From contig OY848917.1 of NCBI GenBank assembly GCA_963693285.1, positions 21,086,245-21,150,244 of the forward strand: 64,000 bases of DNA, read 5' to 3'. Source of the stretch: Xestospongia muta. Lineage: Eukaryota > Porifera > Demospongiae > Haplosclerida > Petrosiidae. A program made the translations under genes and the position numbers. Below, one piece after another: positions 25,584 to 35,215 of this stretch. Position 1 is the stretch's first letter; the number at the start of each line of letters is the position of its first letter. The notes below the pieces were generated by a model. The model saw nothing but the letters and a program-made list of their open reading frames with translations, was not told the DNA's origin and did not search any database.

Positions 25584-27061
25584 TCAGTTCACCTATTATG
25601 GGACAGTTGGTATTATGGGACAGTTTGAACTTTTGCATCCAAAGTATCATTGTTATGACAGATTATCCCTTTCACACTTAGCTACAAAACCACTTTGAAT
25701 CTGTGCGTATTTAGCATTAAATTAGAGCACCAACCGTCGCCATCTTTGCACATGCATGAACAACCAAAACAAACTTTAGCTGTCAGCATGGCAAAAAGAA
25801 TGGAGTGGACCCAGGAAAGGATGAAATCCACTGTGATAGCAGTGCAGGAAGGTAACAGATTGAAAAGTGCAGCCAGAATGTTCAATGTACCCTTGGAGAC
25901 TCTTCGGAGGAGGGTTGTAGGATCAGTGTCTATTGACTGCAAGCCAGGACCCAAAACAGTGCTAACTAAGGAAGAAGACTTAATTTTTCGGTATTGCATA
26001 AATATGCGTGAAATGGGATATGGCATTGGAAGAGAAGATTTGATGAGGGTGGGATTCAGGGTGGCTGAGAAGTCTGGAAGGCCACACCCATTTAAAGAGG
26101 GGTCTTCTGGGAGACCAAGGCTAGAAGGTTTTTTAAAACGGCATCCAAGTTTAACTTTACATATAGCTCAGCCTTTATCTTGAGCAAGGGCTCTAAATGC
26201 GAGTGATGAAGTTGTGAAAGATTTTTTTGGAAAACTGGGTGGTCTATATGGTAGACTCAATTTGTTTTCTAAACCCATCCAGATTTTTAATCTTGATGAG
26301 TCAGGCATAAGTACTGTTTACAGGCCAGGAAAAAAATTCACCAACTTGGTCGTAAGAATGTTCAGGCAGTAACATCCGGTGAGCATGGGAAGACTCACAC
26401 TTTGCTCGTATGTGCTTCTGCATCCAGAATTGTAATGTCACCAATGATGATTTATCCACGTAAAAGGATAGCCGACAGTCTCAAAAAAGGTGCGGTACCA
26501 GGTACAATGTTTGCATGTACAGATAATGGATGGATAGACCAGGCCACTTTTGTTGAGTGGTTCAAGTTCTTTATAGCAAGCATACCACCTGTACGACCTG
26601 TGTTGGTTATTGAAGATGGACATTTGTCTCATATGTCCATGGAGGTGATAGAGCTAGCAAGGGTGAATGATATTCACCTACTGTGTTTACCAGCTCATTG
26701 CACACATATTCTGCAACCATTAGACATAGCAGTTTTTAAGTTGCTGAAGAGCCACTTTAATAAAGCCTGCAGAGACTTCTTGGCTGCTACACCAAGAAGA
26801 GTGATTTTGCCAGAAAATCTTTCAGCACTTCTGGCTGAAGCATGGCCTAAAGCTGTAAATCTCATGAATATTTTCAGCGGATTCAGGAAGAGTGGAATTT
26901 ATCCTTCAAATCCTGGGGAGGTGATCGACAGATATACTGCTCCTGCCAAAGTATATGAAGAGTCTTCTGTTCAGGTGGGACTGCAACATGTGTGGTGCGT
27001 GGCTATGAAATTAAAAGTGACAACGTATTGCTATGGTTGTGGGAAAGACATCACTCATTGA
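25584..27061 (+). mobile_element. Pogo/Tigger-type DNA transposon relic
   Basis: Carries a transposase gene with an N-terminal Psq-like helix-turn-helix and a DDE_1 nuclease. The left side (25584-25640) begins cagttcacctattatgggac and holds two copies of tattatgggacagtt (25594 and 25611), perhaps transposase-binding repeats of the terminus. No matching right terminus was found downstream, so the 3' end is probably lost. Confidence 0.75.
25785..27061 (+). pseudogene. Pogo-family transposase, one stop and one frameshift
   Basis: Likely start at ATG 25788 (MAKRMEWTQERM), in a frame open from 25695. Helix-turn-helix: KSAARMFNVPLETLRRRV. The frame meets TGA at 26181, directly followed by in-frame sequence (ARALNASDEVVKDFF). 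It then shifts by one base near 26335, after the DDE motif FNLDESGIS. The second part runs from QLGRKNVQAVTSGEHGK to a stop at 27059-27061. Catalytic acidic positions are visible: D in NLDESG, D in VIEDGHLSH, D in LQPLDIAVFK. Length and order fit Tigger/JRK relatives. Only two disablements, so the copy is not very old. Confidence 0.88.
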
Positions 27062-27299
27062 GCTACAGATAGATGTAGCATGCTGAGTGATGTCTGCTCA
27101 AAAGAAAAGGCTAGTAGCAGAATAATTTGATGAACTGAAGATTGATGTTGATGTTAATGACTACTGACTCATGATGATAATGGATATGTTGGAATAATGT
27201 GCCGCTCTTGTGTCTTAGCATTATATATACAGACTTTAGAAATTGGAGTCAAGCACTCAGAAAAATGTTGACGATGCTGTTGACTACATTATCAGTACT

Positions 27300-27443
27300 G
27301 ATCGATAGTGTTTTACCAAATCCAGTAGGTAGCACAGTAAAGACATTATTCCCTTTAACAAAAGCACCAATTACTTCCCTCTGTTTTTCTTTTACAATAA
27401 ACCCAAGGCGCCTCTCTACTTCTATAATCTCAGCCATGTTCAT
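27300..27443 (-). pseudogene. RecQ-like DNA helicase N-terminal fragment
   Basis: Reads from a Met at 27443 or 27437 through LKEKQRE-like FIVKEKQREVIGAFVKG and the Walker A motif TVLPTGFGKTL. It then loses similarity and stops near 27250. RecQ-family helicases have this arrangement at the start of the helicase core. Only motif 0/I is present, so this is a scrap, perhaps from a duplicated or transposed helicase gene. Confidence 0.7.
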
Positions 27444-27659
27444 TGATAGATAATGAGGCCACGCCTTGACTAGGATATACCTTACTACAACTCACAGAGT
27501 AATATCTAAGGGAAATCTTCCTGGTGCTTGGTGACTGTGTGAAGGTCAAGAGACTAATCAATTCATTGATCAGTCCACTACCTCAGGTACAGTAACTACA
27601 AGATTTTTAAAGAAGACTTGATGTATTTAATAATTGTGTGGGTGTGGCCTTACTGACTT

Positions 27660-28160
27660 TTTGCAGGACAGTCAGAGCCCTTTAGCGAGGCCAGGCATGT
27701 ACAGAAAAGAAAAATTAGCTTATCAATGGCCTCAGATGAGGATGGTTTCTTGGATGATTTGTCTGGTTCAATATCAGAGTTTCCAATCTCAATTCCCTCT
27801 GCTACATCAGTGTCATCATTTCTAGATTCAACCAGTTATGTTCCACCAAGTACATGGTACTAGGAAGCTACCACATGGAGATTGAGGGGTTGATTCATGG
27901 TGTCCACTATATAAAGAGCCATGGACTGGTCATTGATCAGTTTGTAACTGATCGACACAAACAGATTGCCAAGTGGTTTCGTAAAAAACTACCCGAAACA
28001 AAACATTACTATGATGCATAGCATGTGGCAAAAAGTGAATTACATGATAATCATAACAATAGCTTATACTGTTATGTATCAACACCTACTTATAGGTTTT
28101 CAGGAAAAAAATTGAAGCATTAGCTAAAAAGAAAGAATGTGAAATGGTTATCGTTAGTTA
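27660..28160 (+). pseudogene. Fragment of a second orphan repeat family (VTDRHKQIAKW)
   Basis: Near 27860-28030 the plus strand encodes YHMEIEGLIHGV...VIDQFVTDRHKQIAKWFRKKLPE...YYDA-stop-HVAK. A later piece at about 28100-28150 encodes FRKKIEALAKKKECEMV. The H-x-A-K and TDRH motifs belong to an uncharacterised, transposase-like multi-copy family that I recall from sponge, cnidarian and lancelet genomes. An upstream Ser/Asp-rich frame (about 27690-27840) may be linker sequence of the same gene. A stop and lost segments make it non-functional. Confidence 0.65.
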
Positions 28161-28204
28161 ACCATATTCAGATTGTCCATGATGGACATGATAACATATT
28201 TCCA

Positions 28205-28475
28205 AAATGCCTCCACAAAAGATTACAATGATGTACAAGCAGCTACCAGTACCAAACATTGATGATAATCCTCTAAAGTTGTGGAAGTCTGAAGCAAGCT
28301 GTCTTCCAATCATCTCCAGGGTAGCATGCAAGTATCTTCGTGCATGTGTCACTAGTGTCGCATCATACCTTCAGTACTGGAGGCAATATTGTCACTAAAA
28401 AAAGTTCTTGAAAACCAAATAAGGTCAACCAACTAATTCTTTTAGCAAAGAACCTGAAATAATGATTCATTTTCA
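28205..28475 (+). pseudogene. hAT transposase C-terminal dimerisation fragment
   Basis: NPLKLWKSEASCLPIISRVA, then KYLRACVTSVAS, then after a frameshift TFSTGGNIVTKKSS-stop-KPNKVNQLILLAKNLK. This is the hAT family C-terminal block (W, L, SxxSER-FS, G, R/K, L) with the SER segment damaged. Nothing else of the transposase is present. Confidence 0.8.
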
Positions 28476-28544
28476 TGATTTATCATTTTGTACATAATTA
28501 AGGTTTTTAGTTATGCCATAGAACGTGGATACTTTGTATCATTG

Positions 28545-29292
28545 ATTATACCATGAGAGAAATCTGATACCACTCAACACTACTTCACTATCAACAATTT
28601 CTTCATCTTGCCAGAGTTCTATTACATCATCCTAGTTACAATTTAACAAAAATGATAATATCTACCAGAACAGTCCACCAGTACATTCATTTGAGACCAC
28701 TGACTGAAATATTAAGACATGTAATAAATGAAAGTGAATGAAGGAACATATCTTACTCTATATGAGTAGTACAGTGAACTCACTGTGTTTTTATTATCAT
28801 TGTCTGTTGTTTCATTACATAAGTCATTAACATCACTGCTAGTATGTTCACCAGCCACAGTATGTTTGGTCACTTGACTACAGCATGGACCATCAGCCAT
28901 GATACGATCAAGCTCATCATTATGTATACCAAACTCTTCTTTTGAACAAAATACATTATTCTAACACTGCAGTAATGAATATGGTCAGAGTAACTCATTA
29001 TCAATGCTGAGTCTGCCAGCATACCAAATGGTTCCTCCAAAGCTTAATGTAAAATAACCATCGTTGTCATCATATTGATTATCTTATATATACACGACAT
29101 ACTAAACATCCTTAAGAGATTTGTGAAGCTATTTGTTACCACTGCTATTCTACTACGATTGTAGTACAAACGCTTATGAGCATAATACTTTATCCTGGAA
29201 ACTTCTTTGTCACAGTGTCCACAATAAATAAACTTTGACTTCATTGTATTTGTCTTCATATTTGTCACCATTTCTAATGTGGTCTGGTCCAT
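28545..29292 (-). pseudogene. N-terminal fragment of the MHDLLEGIIP orphan family, second copy
   Basis: Minus strand: a zinc-finger-like start YCGHCDKEVSRIKYYAHKRL (C-x2-C...H; about 29230-29170), then after a probable intron CSKEEFGIHNDELDRIMADG (about 28945-28885), an Asn/Asp/Thr-rich linker to about 28760, and DDVIELWQDEEIVDSE (about 28640-28590). This is the kind of N-terminus that precedes the body seen at 22.6-25.6 kb. It overlaps that locus in homology (both have the Y..H...Y zinc-finger half), so it is a different copy. Confidence 0.55.
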
Positions 29293-29400
29293 AAACCCAT
29301 CCTACATACAGAGCTCACGTGCTATCTGTACAAAGAAATGGTGGTATCAACTCGGGAGCTTTTTTATAGTCAGTGACCATTAGCACGTATAGCTACCAGA

Positions 29401-30690
29401 TGTGGCAGAAGATTGCTACCAGTTACAGATAATTCATCATTGTATGGACCAAATGAAAGTTTAATTGACAGAAATGATTTGCAAGTTAGTTTAGATGAGC
29501 CCAATGATCATGGCTTTGGTACTGATGACTATGAAAGTTTTGAATCTGGTCTGGGAACACCACCTCCTACATCCACTCCATTGTCTCACTGTGTTATAAA
29601 CACATCCAGTTCTACTCCTGTTGGTGCTCCCTCTTATCATCGTGTACATCACTCAGTCTCAGCTGCCAGCAGTTTCTCCTCAGTCTCATCCCCACCACTT
29701 GTACACCTCCATAATCAGGTAATATCATAGGTATGTTACAAGAACAACAAACTCTTCTTCACCAAATCATCAATGAACAAGAAGAAATGAGTAAATCTGT
29801 CAAGAAAAACAATGAGAGAATTGAAGCCTGAATGATCAAAGTGAATCATAGTAATTCCTCTTCTGGAGAGAAGCGAAGATTGATCACAAGACTTAACTGT
29901 TAGTTCAGTGTCCCCATTCTCCACTTATTATTTTATCATTGCTTGTGTAAATACAGGATAAACAAAATCCATGGTGCATTGGAGGAAGAATTTCATCCAG
30001 GTGAAAGGTATCTTTTTAGTTTTGAAAAAGTTTGATACATGCATGTATTTCCCATAGCTGTATTTCCCCTTTCAATATCAATGTGAAAGCCAAAACTATT
30101 GAAGAAATATGTGGCTGTGAAAATTTGATGTATTCAGAGAAACAAGTGAAAGGTAAATGTTCAGAATGAAAGTTGAATATCATTTTATACTATTTTCCTT
30201 CAAATTTAGCATGCTGTTCAAAGAAAAAATGATACATGGAGACGTAGCTGGAAGATGAATGATAATGAAGAAATTATGCTTAAAAAAGCTAAAGATAAAA
30301 AATACAGAGCCAGACGACGACAAGTAAGTCAATGTGCAATCACTCTCACCTTGACTCTTACCTTGTTAGAAATTTGATGATTGTTCACTTGTTGTCAGTG
30401 AAGCGGAAATGCCCCGCCCATTGGAGAAACATTAATGTGTCAGAAGAGTATGATGACAAATCAGATGATCAGTTACAATTGGTTGTACATCATTCACAGT
30501 GGCACAGTGGTATTCAAGAGGTTAGTTTATCAATTCCATTGTAATTGTTAGTGAGTTTAGTTTCAAAACACCAGAACTAACTGAGCTAATTGTAAAGCCA
30601 AGACGTGTTGGTTCTCCATTGCTCAGCAGACCACCCACAGAAGCTCCTGGACTGGGCTGTTGACCCCAATTGGAAAGGCAAGATAATGTT
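29401..30690 (+). pseudogene. Relic of a multi-exon gene, Ser/Thr/Pro-rich then coiled coil
   Basis: A frame at 29413-29727 is rich in Ser, Thr and Pro and contains YESFESGLGTPPPTSTPLSH. It is followed by a coiled-coil-like segment (LLHQIINEQEEMSKSVKKNN, about 29740-29820), then small candidate exons INKIHGALEEEFHPGER (about 29955), INVKAKTIEEICGCEN (about 30080), and RRSWKMNDNEEIMLKKAKDK (about 30240-30325). The last pieces carry WAVDPNWKG near 30650. Splice-like edges exist, but frames shift between and within pieces. I do not recognise the family. Confidence 0.45.
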
Positions 30691-31566
30691 GTTTTTGTTT
30701 TTAAAATTCATGTCAACTGATTTTTTCATTACAGATGCATCCATTTAAATCTACATGGAGCCACTAAACACCTGAATTCATTGAACAGTGATTGCTCACA
30801 AGCTACATGTATTTCATAATTGTTATTGTTTATTATCATCAACTCTCAATTATTGATTACCATTTTGTAAAATATACTAATATTTTAATGATTGTATAGC
30901 TAAAGAGTTCTCAAGGATAGTTCAGTAGTATACAAGGGGTGTGCATTGAGTAGGTATAGTGTACATGTGATATTCAAGCTTGCATACATGGTGTTCTCCA
31001 TCTAAACTATGCTCTTGTACATGTGTGTGCATTTCCAACCCAATATCTCAGCTTGTTCACACAAAGTGCCACAGATTGGACACGGAATTTCCAAGTTGTG
31101 AAATTTCCTAACAAATTGCTGTGTTAACTCATGGAAGTGAAATTTTAACATGTAACAATTAACTTGTGAAAAGTACCTTTATATCACAAAAACACTGGAA
31201 AGGGAAGAAAATAGATAACAAAATTTGCACTTTCTTGTTCTGCCATTTTACTTCATGTTGTGGGCATGGACAAACAATGACATAGACAGGAGAAACTCAT
31301 GTAATAACTATGGAAAAGAATTGTGTGGTTGCTGGCTGCAGTAATACTCATAAGAAAGGAGTTAGTCTCTTTAAATTTCCAACTGACAAGTTGTTAAGAA
31401 TGAAATGGATAAAGTAAGTCAAGAGAACTAAAGCTGAATGGAAAGAGCCTAGTAGTTACTCATGTGTGTAGTGACCATTTCACAGAAGACCATTTTCAAC
31501 CATTGTCTTTAATGTAAGGTGAAGAGTTATAATTAACCGCAAAGCGAGGGTACTGTAGTCTGTCAG

Positions 31567-31567
31567 T

Positions 31568-31599
<32 letters not shown>

Positions 31600-31600
31600 C
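31567..31600. repeat. TG microsatellite
   Basis: About 17 tg dinucleotides with small interruptions at the start. Confidence 0.9.
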
Positions 31601-32430
31601 TGCACTGCCTGTTTTTTTTGAACTGCTATAACTTGGCAAGCAAAGCGTTAGCAGCTACCAACGTTTAGCAACGAATAGAAAAACGTGTGGACTTTACAAC
31701 AGTAGTATCAAGAACATCGTCAAAGAAAACAAAAGCATAAAACTCGCAAAAGAATCTTCAGGCTGCAGAGGTCAAGTCCGTTTCTCAAAAAGTAAAAAAC
31801 TTAATGTGGAGATTTTGTAGTATGCTGTAGAGGACTACGGATCAGCAAGACAGAAGGCCGTTGGTCGAAGCAATCGTCAGAAAAGTTCTGAAAAGTTTTT
31901 CAGGATTGTACATGGACTTGGAGCAAAGTAACGCATTCAGGAAACATCTCAAAAGCATTGAAAAAACTGCTACTAATAGATAATATATCGATTTATATTT
32001 GTACTACGGGACGTTTCCAAAGAACGCTTCATTTTCAAGTTACACTAAGTTTTGTATATGAAATATTGAAACATTTTAAAGCGTCATGTAAAGGCTCAGA
32101 GAAACATTCATCACGAATATAGCACTTAATCTTGCTTGGGAATTGAATGATACTATTACTTACTCAGTTACAGCTTCACATACATGTCAATCAGAGTGCA
32201 AAGTACCCAGTAAACGACAAAGCTTTTTCCCTTTGATTGAAGAGAAATGCTGAGTCATCAAACAACAGTTTGCAATGTGCATCAAGTGATCCTATCAATA
32301 ATTTGACCACACCTTGTCCAATCTTAAATGTATATGTTACATGCACTTTGCAACATAAATTTACACTGGGCACCGCAGAGAGGTTAAGCACTTTAGCGCA
32401 TTTTTTATTGATACATGTGTTGGATGTAGT
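31601..32430. other. Unexplained insert within the THAP gene
   Basis: Begins near aaccgcaaagcgagggtact (about 31535) after the THAP finger and ends before the downstream THAP-gene pieces. Base composition is less AT-rich and more CpG-bearing than its surroundings. No coding sequence is recognised. Confidence 0.4.
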
Positions 32431-33169
32431 CCACCAACAAATACTCTAGGCAAACTTGGTGTGAAGATAAAACAAATGCTAAACCAGATGCTATTCCAAC
32501 TCTATTTTCAAGACCATCAGATATACTATCCTCCTCAAGATATTCACTTGCTTATGAAAAGAGAGAGAGCTAGAGTTAGTGAGTAAATTTCCTTTAAATA
32601 CACACAGGATTATTTATATTTGTGAAAGGTTTTATCAAATATTAATGATGATGAAGCCGAGACTACTGCCTGTGATATGGATGAGAGAAGTCTAATGGTA
32701 TTTTTAGATTATAATAGTAACATAATAGCAAATATGTTATTAGGATATAGGGGCTGATGTTTCTTTGAACACAAGTTGACACTTTACTATAGTAATTTAA
32801 TCATGGCTTCAATTTAAGCTATTAGCAGATACTATTTAAAATTGCTACTATCACTATCAGAGCAGTCTGGCTCATATTGACATGGTTACAACCATTTTCT
32901 TCTAGCTCTGTTTCAGACATTACTTTATGGCTGAAGAGATGAGGCCTCCCCATCTACGTCATCTATGGGACACACCCACAACCGGAAGCATTGAAGCAAA
33001 ATGGCAGAAAAGTAAAAAATGTGAATTTTGTCATCAAATTTCTTTTCATTAGAGCAATTTTGGGCAATGTAAAGGTACTTTTCATGAATCATATATTATT
33101 AGGATTCATGTACTGAATAATAATTTGTATAAATTATTTTGTCACTGGAGTTACCCTTTAAGCGATTGT

Positions 33170-33358
33170 GTCACAATTAACTCATGAGGTGAAAACGTTA
33201 GCATGTTCAAATTTTAGCAATATGTCACACTCAGTTAACTCATGAAGTAAAATTTAACATGTTCAAATTTTACAGATTATGTCACACTCAATTAACTCAC
33301 GAATTGAAAATGCTAGCGTGTTCAAATTTTAGCAATTATGTCATACTTAATTAATTAA
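33170..33358. repeat. Minisatellite, ~57 bp unit, three copies
   Basis: Units start at 33170, 33224 and 33281 with a stub at 33340: gtcacactca(g/a)ttaactca followed by a tgttcaaattttagcaatta core. The same unit reappears at 40221-40343, and a partial version lies near 31120-31150. Confidence 0.85.
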
Positions 33359-33730
33359 GTGGACCAAATTTTCTTTCGTGTCTATATCCTTGCTACAATA
33401 GTGACAATGATGAACTCTCTCAGCTCCACATACTGGGAAGTGATGTTGGCAAAATGTTTTGACTGATAATGTTGTAGATGGACATCCTAGTCTTTTTCTA
33501 GAGTTGTAATTGCCAATTACATTATTTACATATTTTGCAATTTAGATATTTTTGTTATAGGGTAAGTTAGTATAGTCATGACTTAACAGGAATATACAGT
33601 AATTCATGAAAAGATTGTGTGCATCTTAAAATTGTGATTGCGAGTTTTGGCAGGAAACTGCATTTAAAAATCTTGTAATCTTTTCTGTAATATTTTTGGT
33701 TATGCCATGTGGTGCGAGGACGAAGTAACA

Positions 33731-33990
33731 ATGAGTTTATACAACTACTTTCATCCAGTCTCTTCTCTCCCAATGAGACAACAGAGTGGTTTAAGTGAAC
33801 GTACGACCTTCAAAGCAAATAAGGCTGTGGAACGAATTTTGGAAAAGAAAAAAAGCAGGTAAAAACGAAAATATTCGAGTTTGACCGACGAAGATCATGC
33901 CGCCTTAGGCAAATTTGTCACAGAGAATGGAAACGCAGCTGCTGTAAAGTGTTTCAAGGTTAGCCACAATGTTGGTGACAGTACTGTGCA
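33731..33990 (+). pseudogene. N-terminal helix-turn-helix fragment of a transposase-like gene
   Basis: From ATG 33731: MSLYNYFHPVSSLP..., then TFKANKAVERILEKKKSR-stop, then YSSLTDEDHAALGKFVTENG and NAAAVKCFKVSHNVGDSTV. This is the N-terminal HTH block of an uncharacterised family, found in many copies in sponges and cnidarians, that precedes a DDE-type region. That region is missing here. The in-frame stop shows decay. Confidence 0.6.
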
Positions 33991-34194
33991 TAATTGTAAG
34001 ATAAAGTATCTTGATCATTAATCAAGATACATTATCATTAATAATAATTATTAATTATTATTAATTATTGAAAACGCAATTAGAATTTAATTTTACAGTT
34101 TGCAATTGTTTAATACAGCAATCTTTTCATGAATTACGATATTGTGATAGACACATCAAAAAGACACCAAAATATGTATTTATAATATTTTGTA

Positions 34195-35021
34195 ACACAT
34201 TTTAATGTTACGTGATAATACCCTCACAACTGATCATTACAATTGACCCCACCCATATGTTCATTATACAACACAACTGACTGAAGACAAGACTTATCTG
34301 TGTGCCATGCTTCTTCTTCACTGTGACAGACACAGTTTTATTTGGTTGTGCGTTTGTGTATGTACAAAAAAATGGCTTGGTGTTTTACAATAGAGTGACC
34401 ACAAGGTTTCCACACTGTACAGTGATATGTTGTCCATGCTCTAGTAGACCCTTCTTGATATGCTTTTTCAATTCTGCTAGAAAGCCTTTCCAATCAGTTC
34501 TTGTGGTACCATTCCTGTATATGTCCTGTCATTACAAATCTAGTCAAAGTAAATTTATAGTGGTAAAAAAGTTATCAACATATACAATGATGAGTTTTGT
34601 TTCTTATATTTTTAGTTAAACTCATCACAACTGATCCACCGTGCCCTCTCTCCTCTCTGTTGCCATTCTTGCTAGTATAAATGTCAAATTCTGAGACATA
34701 TTCACTCTTAAATTTAGTACACACTTAGAATTTTAAGCCATGTCCGATGGTTTCTCTGACATGTACTGATTCATGCAGGAGCAGCCTTTGAAAGGGACCA
34801 TCACTTCATCGATGCTTTGGTCTCTACCAGATGTAAATAAAGAAGAGAACTTATTTGTTAAGGTGAATGAGAATTGGTCTCACTTTCCCAAGCTGATCAT
34901 AGTTAGGATCACCATATGTAGGAAGAATACTGTTGTCAGTAAAATGTAAGAAGCAATGGATGTCAAAGAAGCAATTCCTAGATATTTTATTGGTAATTGG
35001 TTCATAATGAAAAATGGAATC
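34195..35021 (-). pseudogene. PiggyBac (PGBD4-like) transposase relic
   Basis: Minus strand from 35021: TDSIFHYEPITNKISRNCFF, CFLHFTDNSILPTYGDPNYD, KVRPIL, then SIDEVMVPFKGCSCMNQYM (first catalytic D of the DDE_Tnp_1_7 domain, about 34815), a frame jump to YVSEFDIYTSKNGN (about 34690), then VPQELIGKAFLAELKKHIKK (about 34490), GNLVVTL, and a final NIWVGSIV block near 34220. Order and spacing match PGBD4 relatives. Several frameshifts and stops are present. The N-terminal third is missing: similarity ends at 35021, where the BEL-associated sequence begins. A plus-strand open frame at 34302-34619 is only the antisense shadow. Confidence 0.85.
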
Positions 35022-35215
35022 TGTATAGGACACGTTAATCATTTTGTAGTTATTAACACTAGTTAATTAATTTTGATTTGAGCACATGTTTTGTTAATAA
35101 AAAAATTAGATCTGTTGTGATCCTGAAGATAATGCTTCTTCATTGGTCCACCGAACCGGATAGGTGGTCCTTATGTTCTATGTTGCATACTAAATGAGTT
35201 ATCAACTGCTCCAAT

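Larger units (their letters stand above)
31310..32700 (+). pseudogene. THAP-domain gene, disabled
   Basis: ATG 31310 begins MEKNCVVAGCSNTHKKGVSL with the C-x4-C of a THAP C2CH finger. It continues FKFPTDKLLRMKWIK-stop, VKRTKAEWKEPS, then (frame broken) CV-stop-SDHF, the final C and H of the finger, about 31490. Further on, AIPTLFSRPSDILSSSRYSL (about 32490-32545) and NINDDEAETTACDMDERS (about 32640-32690) look like downstream parts of the same protein. Stops and a 900 bp interruption show it is dead. THAP domains bind DNA in transposases and host regulators; context favours a transposase. Confidence 0.7.
31166..33083. mobile_element. 1.9 kb element with ~115 bp inverted repeats and a THAP gene
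   Basis: Left flank 31166-31293 aligns with the reverse complement of 32941-33083: gaaaagtaccttta, then acaaaatt, then ttctgccattttacttc / ttctgccattttgcttc, then gttgtggg, then a g-a-rich end. The gene just inside the left repeat starts with a THAP zinc finger. THAP-bearing transposases with inverted repeats are known (P-element type and relatives), so this is probably such an element, degenerate. The segment 31530-32430 interrupts the gene and may be a second insertion. Confidence 0.65.

Noticed and set aside
25570..25590. Pogo insertion exactly inside the zinc finger of the orphan gene
   Set aside because: The apparent break coincides with a plausible AG splice acceptor (ctacag) of the orphan gene, so it may be a normal exon edge; the pogo end is not precise enough to decide.
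34302..34619. Plus-strand 105-codon frame
   Set aside because: It lies antisense to recognisable PiggyBac transposase sequence.
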